Of a DNA stretch of 64,000 nucleotides, positions 20,610 through 31,945 are shown in pieces. This DNA is from Parelaphostrongylus tenuis (taxonomy: Eukaryota > Nematoda > Chromadorea > Rhabditida > Metastrongylidae). The notes beneath the pieces were generated by a model that ran no database searches, was not told the origin of the DNA, and saw only the letters and a program-made list of their open reading frames with translations. Position numbers and translations under genes: made by a program. The stretch spans positions 1-64,000 of the forward strand of contig JAHQIW010001340.1 in NCBI GenBank assembly GCA_019055375.1, read 5' to 3'. Within the stretch, counting starts at the first letter, position 1. Each line of letters starts with the position of its first letter.

Positions 20610-20830
20610 ATAACCCTTCAAGGACCATGTGGTACGTCTTGCACCAAGCCGCGCGACGTCAAATCTCACTCAGCTACTGTAACGGTGGCGTCGCGTGCCG
20701 TGGAAAGCAGGCTTAAACAGCCAGGCATGCATGCACAGACATGCGGATGATGCGAGTCTGCGACGCCTTAGCGCAAGCGACGGCGCGACGCCGTTTGCCT
20801 ATCAGCCGCGGTCCCCAAACGGATAGACAA
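20610..20830. repeat. GC-rich dispersed repeat
   Basis: Begins ACCCTTCAAGGACCATGTGG, contains several CGCGACG/GGCGTCGCG strings and ends CCGCGGTCCCCAAACGG. A shorter relative at 48240-48320 shares AGCCGCGCGAAGTCAAA and ends GAAGGGTTAA. The ACCCTT start and AAGGGT end suggest an inverted-terminus element. Confidence 0.4.
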
Positions 20831-20959
20831 CAGAACATGGAACAAACAAACAAACGAACACACAGAGCGCGTCCGTAATATTACTATTTACATAAACTAT
20901 TAATCTCAAATTGTACTGATGTTTTTTCAGAGCTATGATGTTGATATGTTCATTTGAGA

Positions 20960-21070
20960 AGTTTGAGTGGCACGCTAAAACTCGACCGCCAGCAGGAACT
21001 GAACCCGCGTTTCACCCTTATCGAGATTACTATTTGCCAATTGTAATGAGGAATCGCTAGAAATCGGGTT
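20960..21070 (-). repeat. tRNA-like repeat module (composite SINE family B)
   Basis: A minus-oriented module: GCACGCTAAAACTCGACC, then CAGGAACTGAACCCGCG and TTTCACCCTTATCG. It matches the minus modules at 54.45 and 58.2 kb. Confidence 0.5.
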
Positions 21071-21179
21071 CTATAGAGAAACACACGTCAACTGATCAAT
21101 GAAATCAAACACAGATTTACAAAGCGAACAACAATATGATAGAGAAACACATGAGAAAAAAGTGAACATCGTTCCACTG

Positions 21180-21890
21180 CCCCCCCCCCCCCCCCCCCAG
21201 ATTTCAAAACAATTTCGTGGCACAGAAGGGGGAAAAAGAAAAGGAAGGAAAAAAGGGAAACGAGGATTGAAAAAAGGATGACTTTAATTGAGGAGATTCG
21301 AGACGGGAAATTTCTCTTGCCAATTCTGACTGTGTCTTCCTAAGGTATACAGTCAAAATTTTTTAAAATTTATTGAAAAAGAAAATTAAACAAGAAAAAA
21401 GAAAGCTCTAGGCGTGTAATTTTCGGAACGGGAAACTTTCCTAACCAGTTGCGACTTGGTCTTCTCAAAGCATCCACAGCTGGGAGTTTTCCGAATTACT
21501 TGGGAAAGAAAAATGAGAAAAAAAGGAAGGAAAGAAAGTAAAAAAGAAGAAAGAAAAAACTCTCGGCGCAAATTTCGAAATGGGAAAACTTTTTTAACTA
21601 AGTGCTACTGGATCTTTCTCAAGCGTTGAGAGTAGAAGTTTTCTGAATTTATTGGGAAATAAAAATGAAGAAGATGAAGATAAAGAAGTGAGAAAAAAGA
21701 AAAAAGGAAGGAAAAAGAACTTTAGGCGCGAAATTTAGAATGGGAAAATTTTCTGAATCGAGTGCTATTGGGTCATGCTAAAGCACTCAGAGCTAGAGAT
21801 TGTCTGAATTCAATGATGATGAAAAAAGGAGAGAAGCGAGAAAAAAAGGGAAAAAGGAAAGCGAGAAAAAAAAGACGGTAGTCGTGAAAT
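21180..21890. repeat. Poly-C run followed by purine-rich tandem repeat
   Basis: A run of about 18-19 C (21181-21198) precedes roughly four degenerate copies of a 170-190-bp unit. Recurrent parts are GGCG(C/T)GAAATTT, GGGAAA(A/C)TTT, TCTTTCTCAAGC-like and GTTTTCTGAATTTATTGGGA, separated by A/G-rich spacers such as AAAAGGAAGG. The strand asymmetry opens long spurious frames. No gene is supported here. Confidence 0.6.
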
Positions 21891-22157
21891 TTCCGAAACA
21901 AGAGACGTTTTCCAACGAAAGACGAGTAGACACTTGGACTTTTTCCCAGATTAGTGAGACTCACTTCACCTGCTGGTTGGTTGATTGCGAGGGGTCGCCT
22001 AAGTGGGAGAGAATGGAGACCGTCGGGACGAGAAACTGGCCGAGAAGCTGGACGAGAAGCGTGGTGGTGGTCGGGGGTGGTGTAAAGAGGTTCTGATCAT
22101 CTACTGAAAATCCATGACGAAGCGATAAATCAGAAACAAAAAACCGACTCGAATTAC

Positions 22158-22326
22158 CAACAAAGACGTCCACTGGCTGCTGGGCTTCGTCAGTGTGATC
22201 GGCTGGAATCCTTCCAACAGCTGGCAGTGTTGACCTTTCGGTTCCAGGTGGGTTTTCCACTCGATTCTGGGAAATAAGAGATCTGCTGGAGACGTCATAT
22301 CTCATTGGAAAAAGCTGACATTTCAT
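22158..22326 (-). CDS. Possible first coding exon of the ELKS gene
   Basis: An open frame beginning at ATG 22326-22324 (MKCQLFPMRYDVSS) and running through ERSTLPAVGRIPADHTDE to VDVFV ends at a GTAATT donor in phase 1, the phase required by the exon starting at 18854. The frame stays open further upstream (SDPNSHDLGSDPSSKPRG), so the true start may be earlier. Codon choice is exon-like. I do not recognise the sequence, and a 3.3-kb repeat-filled intron separates it from the next exon, so it could belong to another minus-strand gene. Confidence 0.3.
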
Positions 22327-22435
22327 GATCCACCATCCACGAGGTTTCGAACTCGGATCACTGCCCAAATCGTGGCTATTCGGATCGCTTTCAAAACATT
22401 TCCGAAGAGAGAAGAAGATTAGCTTAGAGAACGAG

Positions 22436-22480
22436 AGGGAAAGAGAGAGAGAGAGGAAGAGAAAGAGTGAGATGATAACC
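22436..22480. repeat. (GA)n microsatellite
   Basis: An interrupted GAGAGA tract on the plus strand, which reads as a polypyrimidine tract upstream of the candidate minus-strand exon at 22326. Confidence 0.7.
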
Positions 22481-22559
22481 ATCCCTAACCCTCAACAGGT
22501 AGTAGAAGCCGGAGAATCGATAGGCGTAATGGTAGGTAGCGGTTAGTTAGGATCTGGCT

Positions 22560-22815
22560 GGCCGGCGCCAGGAGGACAACCGAGCTCATGGCGACGACGT
22601 CACAGCTCGTGCTCGACCGATTCGTACTTCCTGCCGATTTGCCCTTGTAGAACGAAACCCCAGAATCGGCCAGGAGACGATTCATAGTCGATATCTGAAT
22701 GGGGGCTTACGACGGGAGGAAATCCACCAAAACCAGAACGTAGATGAACAGGTGGTGTCGACGAGTCGATCGATAAGCATCTTTTGAATAGAGTATAATA
22801 TCCTCTAAAAACAAC
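22560..22815 (-). CDS. Candidate GC-rich exon(s), frame unresolved
   Basis: Two overlapping minus-strand frames look exonic: one reads SSTPPVHLRSGFGGFPP before a good GTAAGC donor (22708-22713), the other reads NRLLADSGVSFYKGKSAGST with G/C-ending codons. They cannot both be used. This could be the 5' region of the ELKS gene or of an independent minus-strand gene. I cannot choose without transcript data. Confidence 0.2.
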
Positions 22816-23432
22816 CATATTCTGAATGTCTTGTGACTAATTATGTTGTACCAGGCACCACGTTGAACGGTGCTCTTGTTCGCACGCTCTTTAGCCTTAG
22901 AGAGGGAACCGACGCCAGAAACGAAGAGACAAAGGAACTACCCCTGAAGAAGCTTGTTCTCTGAAAAAGCTTGCTGATATGCCCTGAGCCTAGGAAAAGT
23001 GAAAGGTCGACGTCAAGATAGATGTGTCGCTTCAAATGATCACAACAACACATCAAACGGAGAGAAGGAAACACCAAACAAACGACGCTGATGAGAGCAA
23101 TACTACTCACTAGCAAAACTAGTAAAACGTCATTAGAAAACTCTATATTGAAATTTGAAGAGGCTGCCAGTCTGAAGAGCTTTCAACCGTTATTTCGTTA
23201 GAAGGTTTTTTCCTCAATTTCTCGGGCCTATGCTTCTCGTTAGCTGACCTCTCTATGTTAAAATCAAAGCCTATGTTGACTTTGAAGCAGTTAAGTACCC
23301 TGAAATTCCATAGATAAGAGCGGTCTGGGCTGGAAAATAGTACAATAGCTACTTAATAGTTATTTTAGTAGTTCTCAGAAAATTTACTGATTTAGTAAAT
23401 TTCAAAAAATTTTGTTTATTTTCATTCTTATA

Positions 23433-23455
23433 TCTTCTTCTTCTTCTTCTTCTTT
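23433..23455. repeat. (CTT)n microsatellite
   Basis: About seven CTT/TTC units upstream of the small plus-strand gene. Confidence 0.7.
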
Positions 23456-23527
23456 TTAATTCTTAGTAATTTTTATTTCTCGTCTCTTCTGACACTATCC
23501 TGTATAGTTTCGAAAAAGCACTGTTCG

Positions 23528-24528
23528 ATGTTGAAAATCCCGATTGAGAAGGATTTTGCAGATATGAATATAGACGATAATGACGAGGTAAAAATTGAAA
23601 ATTAGAAAAAAGGTGAATTTCTTCGTCCTTTTTATTTGCAGAACTTAAACAGCTCCTATCTATGGAATTTTATGGTAAGTAATATTTGTCTAGAAAATCA
23701 AGAAAAATTGTTTACATAGTAAGTCGTGAACATGAGAAGTTAGAGAGTAAACGAGTTAGAAGAGTTATAAAACCACCATACAAGAGCTAATTGGTTAAAG
23801 TTGGTCAGTTATTTAGTCAGAGTTATCGAGGTTAAATTACTGTAACCAAATATACTTTCGTGAATATCGATGGCCTGTCTCGCATATCTAGCAATTCTTA
23901 GAGCCTTTCCATTCAATGTCTTACAGCTCTTCCGTTCATGAACCTTATGCGTTAGCGAGTAAGTTCAGAACAGCCCCTAGGAAAATCTATTATTTTGCCC
24001 TCAGTTGAATTCTGAATGATTTCGGCTTCTACATCAACCGTGAGCTGTCGGTTTAATTTCTTTTCTGCCTCTGTTTTTGATTTCGGTCTAGCACCATCTC
24101 CAAATCAACTGGTAAGAAGGCTGGCCCTCATGAAGACCCGAAGAAGCCCTTGCAAGGTTACATCAGGAAATAATCATGAGCACGACCAGCAATATACCAT
24201 TTGGAATATGTGCAGGGGTCCGCACAACTAGTGAAGACGGACCATCTAAGTATCTAAGAATGCTGATTAACCCTGCTCGTCGATATTGTAGAGCTTTTTT
24301 TTCTTGGAATCTCAAGAAAACGATGCTGATACGTTCTTCGATCTTCACCTCCTTGCATTTTGCGAATTGTGTGGATCTCGAGAAGATTTCCAAATCAATT
24401 GCTTGGATCTAGTACTGAGGCGAGACCCATCCTCATTCTATCGGCTGCTTGATGACGATGTAACATATCAAATTTTGAGTGCACTCATACTTGATTGTTT
24501 TTTCTATGTACCAGTAAAAAATGTTTGA
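23528..24528 (+). CDS. Unrecognised 132-residue protein, five exons
   Basis: Exons 23528-23587, 23642-23674, 24092-24111, 24157-24230 and 24317-24528 join with all four phases compatible (0, 0, 2, 1). Most junctions have good sites: GTAAAA, GTAAGT and GTAAGA donors, and TTGCAG, TCTAG and TGCAAG acceptors. The 24230 donor (GTGAAG) and the 20-bp third exon are the weakest parts. The product starts MLKIPIEKDFADMNID and ends SALILDCFFYVPVKNV. It has no signal peptide or clear membrane span. A Leu/Phe-rich, probably helical C-terminal half includes CELCGSREDF. I do not recognise the family. The coding character of the last exon is the strongest evidence. Confidence 0.5.
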
Positions 24529-24869
24529 TTGAATCGTGGAAGGCGATGTTCGATGAAGGAGTGAAAAAACGAGACTTATAATCATGGTGTTAAGTAAAAA
24601 GTATCAAATTAGTCCGAAAGAAAGTTGCGTGACGAGAAAAAAAGCAGAGATTAGAAAATTGGCAAATTTTTCACGAACATTGGACAATGGCGTGGATCGA
24701 TTACTTTTGGTGTAAATTACACTAAAAAAAGCGAACAAAATGGAACGAATAGATTTTTTAACGATTCAAAAGTCACAACAGCCACATTGTTGAATTGTCC
24801 TTCTATTAAACTTTTTCCAGTGCATGTATGAAATATCAACCGGATGAATAAATATCGTATTATAGTACG

Positions 24870-24920
24870 TCTAGGTTCTGAAGAGGGCGAGGTCGCCGAA
24901 ACGTTAGCCATAAAATTTTG
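24870..24920 (+). repeat. GAAACGTT hairpin repeat (partial)
   Basis: TTCTGAAGAGGGCGAGGTCG then CCGAAACGTTAGCC: a GGCG/CGCC hairpin followed by GAAACGTT. It belongs to the family at 31.9, 39.5, 51.4, 53.7 and 61.3 kb. Confidence 0.6.
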
Positions 24921-25190
24921 AGCGACGACTACGAACTTTGAGCAATTCTAATAGAAGAAAAAGGATGATTCTTGAGATAGAGAGAAACGAGTAGAGTCAG
25001 AAAGAGGCAATACTTAATACTGCCCTTTGACAGATAGCACTAAGTTTTTTTGCCTTTGTTCGAGAAAGAAATACGAGTAGTCGGTTTCGGGAGATGTGTG
25101 AACTTCGAAAAAGGGCAACAAGTGGACGATTTTCGAACAAATCGGGCCCATTTCCTTGTACTAATGCTGCTCGGATGGTCTGGAGGTTCT

Positions 25191-25385
25191 CTATTGATCG
25201 CATGGCACTTTGGCCGACTTCCCGAGAACGCAACGACGCACTCCACATCGGTCTGGATTCTCCCACGATTCGTCGGCAGCTTCATTGCCATAACTGCCGA
25301 GAGTATTGTTGCCGTAACTTGATCCCCCACGGGAAATCACTCGAGAGTTTTCTTCAGATTTGACGTTTCTTGGTCTGCTGCATGA
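25191..25385 (-). CDS. Candidate exon, unidentified
   Basis: A minus-strand frame opened by an ATGCAG acceptor reads SRVISRGGSSYGNNTLGSYG then DESWENPDRCGVRRC. A GTGCGT donor-like string lies near 25240. Two other minus frames and one plus frame are also long here (25.0-25.4 kb), so codon usage does not separate them well. Gly/Ser/Asn-rich composition suggests a disordered region. No family is recognised. Confidence 0.3.
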   Translation of the reverse strand, partial: SCSRPRNVKSEENSRVISRGGSSYGNNTLGSYGNEAADESWENPDRCGVRRCVLGKSAKVPCDQ

Positions 25386-25399
25386 TTCATGCACATCTA

Positions 25400-27280
25400 T
25401 CATATATTCGCCATTAGGGACAGATATAATACTTCAATTTTTTTCTGTATATGGAACCTAAAAATGGAAATTCAGACATAAAGGCTTCCAATAACCTTTT
25501 CTCTTGAAGTAATGAAGGTGTTTGGCCGGCTGGATTGTAGATAACCTGGTCATTTTGAGCTCTGAAAAAAGCAAACTCCACCGAGATGTCGGCTGTTCAA
25601 TGTTGAAATAAATTAAATAACCAACTCATTCTCTGGATTACTAAGAAAAACTGTGAAATATCGAACAGGTTCGGGTACAAACGATGCATATTTATCACGA
25701 GTCCGGCGGAAATGTTTTACTTGGGCAGTTCATAACTAACTGAGGAGGTTATTTTTCCATTTTTCGTAGCTGACTGTACTAGCAGTGATAGCAGTACTAG
25801 CAGTTGTACGCTTCAGTTCTAGACATAATTTGGGAATTAAATGGATAATTGAAGCTACTAGTAGCTAACTCAACGTGATAATACTCTCTTTCCTTTGTAA
25901 TGACTCTAAAATTCTATCTTTTTTACAATAATTTCCAAGTAGTTAGCTCCTCAGTAGAGACTAAATGTGTTAATGATGCCAAATGTTAATCAATAAGGCT
26001 CCTTTCCACCCATTTAAGACGGAAATGTACACCTTCTACATTTTTCTTTACCTCAACAAAAAAAAAAAGAGTGGAAGCCATACATTCATTTATCATCTAT
26101 CGTATATTGGTTCTGGCCTTTTACTCGCCCTTATACGCCACGCGAGTCTTAGGAAGCTTGATGCCCGTTCTTCTGCGGATACGGGATTTAGTTAATAATT
26201 TATCCAATAACAACAGTAGTATTCCAGATAGCGGTTGGTGATATACGACTAGTGAGTGTCTGGTGTAAGTACAACGAAATAATTCGTCTAATACGAACAA
26301 GCTAAAAGAACAAATGTTACAATAACGATACTAAACAAATGAACGAATTCGTGGTGCCACATAGATTACGTAACAGGAAACTATATCCTCATGTGTTCAG
26401 AGACTGAGATTCGGCAATTACATATAAGAGCAATGACAAGATAATGAACCACTGATTGAAGCAACAAGATAGCAAGATCACTTAACGATGAATCATTAAC
26501 AAGAAGGAAGAAACAATAGGTACGCGACCTCACAAAATTAGGACAGCAGCAAGAGTGATGGAGGGACCTGAGGGCACCGGCGTCAATGCTGGGTCGTCGT
26601 TCTCGAACTTTTTGTAAGTACTGTAAGGATGTGGGGCCCGATCCGCTTATATGGAACGCGGATGTTTTGGATGTTTCATGTGATCTTCATGAAGTTCATC
26701 GCGGTAGCGAACAGTGAGTTGTTGCCATTGAAGGTCAGGGGAACTATGTACGAAGGGGGTGATTAAATCTGGGACTGCGCGCTTTACCTCCGGTGGCGAA
26801 TCCCACATGATTTGTTATAAAGTTCCGCCACTTGGTGGTCGTCTCCACTCGCCTTCAGCACAGAGCGCAACTTGGTGATCACCCATTTCTCGGTGCCGAT
26901 GTTACAATTATATCAAACGGTATCAAAGGCAACGATCTACATGTGATCACTGTAGGTCCTAGAAGGTCTTCTCCGTGGCGCGCCGAAGAAGAAATCAACT
27001 CCAACCTCCGTACCGTGAGCCCTATACGATCAAGTTAATAGCGTAGTAGCCATAGGTCAAAAGGAATAAAATAGCAACAAAGCCTTGCGGGAGTTACTAC
27101 ATATTGTGATAATTTATACATTGAGTTTCAAACATAACGCATCGTATGGGCACCATAGTGTCCTCACTATGCACTAACTCTTGCCCTTTAAAGGCTTTTT
27201 GAAGTCCCATAGAGCCTATTAAGCACCCCTTCCCGCCTTGTAAACCGAATAATAGAACCAACGATCTCAAGAAACTAGTT
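25400..27280. other. Stretch without a supported gene
   Basis: AT-rich DNA. Short open frames at 25983-26195 and 26832-27038 have no splice context. A somewhat GC-richer patch around 26560-26960 has no recognisable content. A tRNA-like fragment (AGCGTAGTAGCCATAGGTC) lies near 27040. Confidence 0.4.
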
Positions 27281-27284
27281 CACC

Positions 27285-27480
27285 GAGTTGAATACCTTTT
27301 TTGCAATGAAATTGCATGTTTTTGGTATCGCTCAATTGCGCATTTTTTGTGAATATTTTGGTATACAACTTGCCTATAGTTTCTTTAAGATGAAGCTGTC
27401 TTGGGAACAAAGTATCTTGCTAGTTACGCACAAAGCGCGCGTAGGGGAAAATGCTAATGAAGCGGAGCCGGTCGAGTTCT
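27285..27480 (+). repeat. Solo arm of the foldback element
   Basis: GCATGTTTTTGGTATCGCTC, GTATACAACTTGCC, AAGATGAAGCTGTCTTGGG and GGGGAAAATGCTAATGAAGC match one arm of the elements at 17.9 and 29.5 kb. The other arm is absent and is replaced by a mariner fragment. Confidence 0.55.
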
Positions 27481-27590
27481 ACAGTCGAGGCATCGATCTC
27501 TTACTTGAAAAGTGGCAGGAATTTATCGAGATTTAAGGAGAATACTTTGGTTATCAGTGTTGTCTTTTAATGGAACAAAGTATCTCACAA
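27455..27590 (+). pseudogene. mariner transposase C-terminal fragment
   Basis: The frame reads VEFYSRGIDLLLEKWQEFIE, a stop, then GEYF. Mariner transposases end in a FYxRGIxLLxxRWQ...DGxYF motif, which this matches. Only about 40 residues remain, interrupted by a stop, so it is a dead fragment. It is joined directly to a foldback-element arm. Confidence 0.6.
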
Positions 27591-27599
27591 AAGTTCGTC

Positions 27600-28850
27600 G
27601 ATGGGTAGAGAGAAACGTTTTATAAGCACCTTACACCGCCCATATCGTTGTAAGTTGCGGAAAGATGTAGAAAAAAAATGTCAAGGAAATGTTTAATTAT
27701 AGACGCTGAAGTAATAATGATTTTGTAGATGTTTTATCGACTTTTGAGAGCAAAAGTCATCAGTATGATTCCATTACTTCATTCCGTTTTCATAAAAGGA
27801 TTGAAGGTTTCGAGCCAGAAGAAGCCAAAAGTCGATAGATCATAGTGATAGTGACACTATTGCTATTCAACATTCTCACTCAGTCTCAATAATCTGTTAT
27901 CATTCGAACCAAATTTCCACAATGATGGGAAAATCCGCTTTTACAGCGGTTAAAAATTTAGAAAATTTGCACCACCATGACATGGATGAGTTCGATTGCA
28001 GTCACTACAATCTACTCGACATCCTGAAAACTTGCTATTCAAGTGTCGATACTTATTTCTATGGTAGTATAAGCTCTACATCAGTTTCGGGTGCCTTGAT
28101 CCACTTCGGATTATGCGGAACCTCCTAAAGTACAGAGTCTTCAACTGCTTCTTGAGTGAAAATACCGCCGTATTTTGAGTGATGCCTGCTCTTGAGTGGC
28201 ACAAGCTCTATTATTAAGCCGGAGAAGGCATTTGCTTATGTGAAATTTCTATTTTAACGACTAATCATGCAGTCGTAATTCCTCTTCAGGGAACTTCAAA
28301 AAACGAGACGATTGGCTGTGTAGAATTGCTACACTCTCTTGCGTCTGTGGATGTTGAAAATTGGCCTTTGATCGATCAAAGAAGGAAAGTGATGACTATG
28401 GAGAAAGTAGTCAATCTTTTCAGCATTATAACCTTATGATGAATAGCAAAAGGGAGTCGTTCTTTGTAGCACATGGCTCAGTGAAGTACAATGGTAGGCC
28501 TTTAAAAAAAAGTGAGTAGATAAATGTGTTAGGAGTGAAAAATTCGACTAGAAGCATCAAGCATATGAATTCTTTCAATAGCAATGTGTTTGACAAAGTG
28601 AGCTGACATCTGAAACGTGTCGCTGGTGTAAACAGTGATATTGTTTATAGAAGTGGTTTGTCAATGAAGCAGACAATACTAGAGGTGTTCAGAGAAATAC
28701 TATATGTTGAGCTGACTCTAAATAGTGAATAATTAGCGCAAAATTACCGATTTTTTGATTTTTTACTTGACTGCAAAGCAGTGTAAGTCGTTCGTCCTAC
28801 CTCCTCTTTAGCTCTTTAGAGGAAGAGTAGGGGCTTCCGAAAGGATTGGC
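27600..28850. other. Stretch without a supported gene
   Basis: The open frame at 27922-28128 (ENLHHHDMDEFDCSHYNLLD) is the most protein-like part, but it lacks convincing splice sites or a known motif. The rest is AT-rich and unremarkable. Confidence 0.35.
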
Positions 28851-28859
28851 TAAAGACTA

Positions 28860-28965
28860 TATATGAAGAGTTCTGCCCAACTGACGAGACTGTGAAATCG
28901 AAACACGTGTATCGGTCTGTACAAGAGCCCATTAACAGACCACATGACATGTTATCTCAGATAAT
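28860..28965 (+). repeat. Decayed hammerhead-bearing arm
   Basis: CTGACGA at 28881-28887, GAAA at 28900-28903 and CACGTGTA follow the 16.3-kb copy, and the outer AACAGACCACAT end is shared. Helix I (CCCAA/UCGG) and helix II have lost pairs, so cleavage is unlikely. No opposite arm is present. Confidence 0.55.
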
Positions 28966-29514
28966 AATTATGAGATATATCAGCGCAACATTCAAACAAC
29001 ATTCAAATTTACACCCCTTCGCCCACGATGGTTCTTACTGCAAAGAGAAAGCCAATGAATACTACCAGTTATTTATCTCACTACTTGAAGTCGCGTCTTC
29101 TGGTCTCGCATGGTTTTCAAATGATATATGTGCAGGTCAAAATTCTATGTAAATGTTTGGAATAATTAAACACTTGCAGCCAAAAGAAGCTGCTGTATTA
29201 GTTCTTGAAATATTTACGAAATCCTGTTTGGCAACTATACATATTAGTTTTAGCTTTGGCATCCTCATGAGAAATCACAAACAGGTTGATTGGTTATTTA
29301 CTTAGTTGGTCCATTCCCATACTGCGTATATTGGATTGGATGCTAACCAAATGTGTTCAAAAGATTCAGTTCTTATTTGTTATTTCTAACAATTGTCGCC
29401 TTAGTAACCTAAAGTTTGGTTCAATAAACCTTCAAGAAACAATGTTTCTAGGTCGTTCCATAAGATTTGACACTAGAGCAAAAACACCAAATTTATTGAT
29501 CAGAAGTAATTGAA

Positions 29515-30385
29515 AATTGCATAATTTATCGTATCGTATCGTTCAACGTGCGCAGTTTCTTGCGAACAGTTTGCTATACAATGTGCCTATACATGGTCCA
29601 AGATGAAGTTGTCTCGGGATAAAATTCACTTGCAACTCATGAATGAATGAATGATCCGTAGGGGAAAATGCCAGTGAAGCGTAGCGCAAGATTAGTGGAG
29701 CTTGGCGCGAAAATACGGTTGCAGAAAGGACGGCTGGAAGCTGTTTGTGAAGTTCAAAGCTGTAGAGAACAGTCTAGAGGATCAGTCGCTTTCGGGCCAT
29801 CCACAGGAAACTCCATTAATCTTGAGCACCGCTTTACTAGTATTTTCCCCTACGCGCCATTCGTGCTTGAATAGCAAACGAATTTGTTCCCACGACTGCT
29901 CCATCTTGAAGCAAGTATAGACGAGTTTTGATCTAAAATATTTGCGAGAAAATGTGTGATAGAACAATATTATAGTTATGCAGTTTTATTTACTTCTGAC
30001 TGACAAATTTGATATTCAATAATGTAGAGTGGTGTGCAAGAACGTTTGCGTTAGCTGGGATTTGAACTCACATTCCACTCTATGGCGGAGCACGTGCTGA
30101 ACCGTTGCACTACTGACACCAGTTTTGACACCACTCTTTCTACGCTACAACGCGTTATCTGTCAACAGCTATTCATCAATGGTCTGGCGTGGGTAGTCGT
30201 TATCGACAATGAACCCACTGTGGGTTTGAATCCCACCTGACTCATAAGTTTTTGCACACCACTCTACATTATTGTATATATTGTAACATCGTACCACTGC
30301 AAGTGGCGATTAAATAAAATGAATGTCAATTAAATTTGATATTTACCGCTCTGATGCCAAAACTTATGGAGCGATCTAAAAATAA
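29515..30385. mobile_element. Foldback element interrupted by a retroposon
   Basis: The arms (about 29520-29720 and 29810-29990) match the 17.9-kb element, including AGTGAAGCG, GGAGCTTGGCGCG, CTACGCGCCATT and AAGCAAGTATAGACGAG. The right flank, continuous in the 17.9-kb copy, is split here by a 315-bp insertion (30017-30331) and resumes near 30344 with CTCTGATGCCAAAACTTATG. The short ORFs across it are not genes. Confidence 0.6.
30017..30331. mobile_element. Composite SINE family B, full copy with 12-bp target duplication
   Basis: The insertion is flanked by AAATTTGATATT at 30005-30016 and 30332-30343. It starts CAATAATGTAGAGTGGTGTG, holds a minus tRNA-like module (GGGATTTGAACTCACATTCC) and a plus one (GTGGGTTTGAATCCCACCTG), repeats the start inverted (CACACCACTCTACATTATTG), and ends with a unique tail CACTGCAAGTGGCGATTAAA plus an A-rich end. 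The unique 3' tail and long duplication indicate retroposition rather than cut-and-paste. Confidence 0.7.
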
Positions 30386-31236
30386 AACTTTGACTACGTG
30401 ACTCTATCAGCAAACATTATAACAGCAGGAACACAACGAGAGAAGATTTTTGTAGGAATAAAGAGTAGTTGTAATATATCACCAATAAGAGTCGAGTGTA
30501 TACATCACACTATTGAAGTTAATACTACTCATGTAAGTTGAAAGCTCACCTTTTCAATTCTGCTGCGTAGAATAAAAATGAAAATGTGATGGAAATTTTT
30601 GATAATAGCAGGGATTTAGGAGAATAGAAAAATGACTAATGGCACTACTTGTGCTTGGGAATGGAGGAGAAGGTGAAAAGATCGATATATCATGAAATCT
30701 TACCACCCCTTGAAGGATTTAGAGAAATATGGATCTTTTACGAAAGTTACATGTAAAAGGATTTTGAAGCAAGCTATACGGCAATCTTATAGATAGAGCA
30801 CTGCCCAACCAACATGAGATACATGTAGTAACTTGAGAACATAGTGTGGACAAGAGTTATAGAGTAGCCTCTATATAATTATACCCTCTGTGTGCAGATT
30901 TATGTATGCACTCTTGCATATGCTTGCGAACGTGTTGACTACAATCTACGTATCGCCTAGCCAAATCTCATATTCAATAAACTAGGAAATATGTGGAAGA
31001 CTTGAGAGTTATGTGTCAGTATGCCCAAGTATTATGTGGAAGCAAGTCAAGCTTTTCGTGAGGTTTGCTCACCAAATTGAGGTTCTGCTTTATCACGCGC
31101 GAAAGAACTCTACAAATCACGATTGTGTGGGACGAAGATGAAGTAGAATACTTTTAGGTTGGGAAGAATTTCTGGGGCACTTGTATATCTGGCGATTTAT
31201 GCATGAATTCCAAACAAATACGATGATATCTAATCT

Positions 31237-31486
31237 TCAAAACAGAAGCCATCGTTTTCTACAACTTTCTGACATCGATCCGCCAAGTTTTGGATCTACA
31301 GAGTACCATTCTTTCAACTTCGAATCATTGAACTCTTGACATGCTTCTTCACCTCCGTCGACCGATTCAGATCGACGACCTTCATCATCAAGACTCCGGC
31401 GCTGAAGTGTTGAACCATTCTCTGACAGCAGATTTGCTTCTTGTGCTTTCACCTTCAATTTCATTGATTTCATCGATTGCAGCTCA
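31237..31486 (-). CDS. Candidate 3'-terminal exon, unidentified
   Basis: A TTTCACAG acceptor opens a frame (entry phase 2) of 83 codons to a TGA near 31237. The product is hydrophilic: ELQSMKSMKLKVKAQEANLL, then RRSLDDEGRRSESVDGGEEA, ending ESCRKRWLLF. Codon use and charge pattern look coding. A second minus frame at 31603-31806 (GKSVFEILLPVLFGLGRLDL) could be an upstream exon, but I found no convincing splice. Family unknown. Confidence 0.35.
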
Positions 31487-31847
31487 CTGTGAAAGACCCC
31501 TTCTCCAATAATTACGCAATAAAACATAGATTCATATTGTATCGTTGGACATGGTGGAGGCCTGTAACAAAGTGCAATTGAAGGCGGATAGTATCTAGGC
31601 CTTCAGTGGAAAATTTCCCACATGAGAAACTGTAATGTTCCCATCATATTCACGGGAGTCATCTCATGCTTATCAAGGTGCCCCAGAACTTTGTTTCCAA
31701 TCGTAGTATAACTTATAGACAAATCGAGTCTACCTAGACCGAAGAGCACTGGTAACAAAATTTCGAAAACCGACTTTCCTTTAACATCGGCTTGCCAATT
31801 AATCATATATTCTTTGTTGATTGAGCTTGTATCACAAAAATATTGAA

Positions 31848-31945
31848 AATAGATTTACTCGGCTAGTGTTCTAATGCGTCATTCATCTTCTTCAAGCCCA
31901 TTGATCCTAGCCAATGCTCCACAGTCGTTCGCCCTCTTTGTGCCC
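31848..31945 (-). repeat. GAAACGTT hairpin repeat, diverged copy
   Basis: On the minus strand it reads GGGCGAACGACTGTGGAGCA, CTTGAAGAAGATGAATGACG and TAGCCGAGTAAATC. These are the flanks of the family at 61.3 kb with the GAAACGTT core degraded. The short open frame through it is not a gene. Confidence 0.5.

Noticed and set aside
21961..22482. The longest open frame of the window (173 codons, minus)
   Set aside because: It combines a (CT)n tract, a plausible exon (22326-22158) and read-through of intron. Only the middle part is retained as a low-confidence exon.
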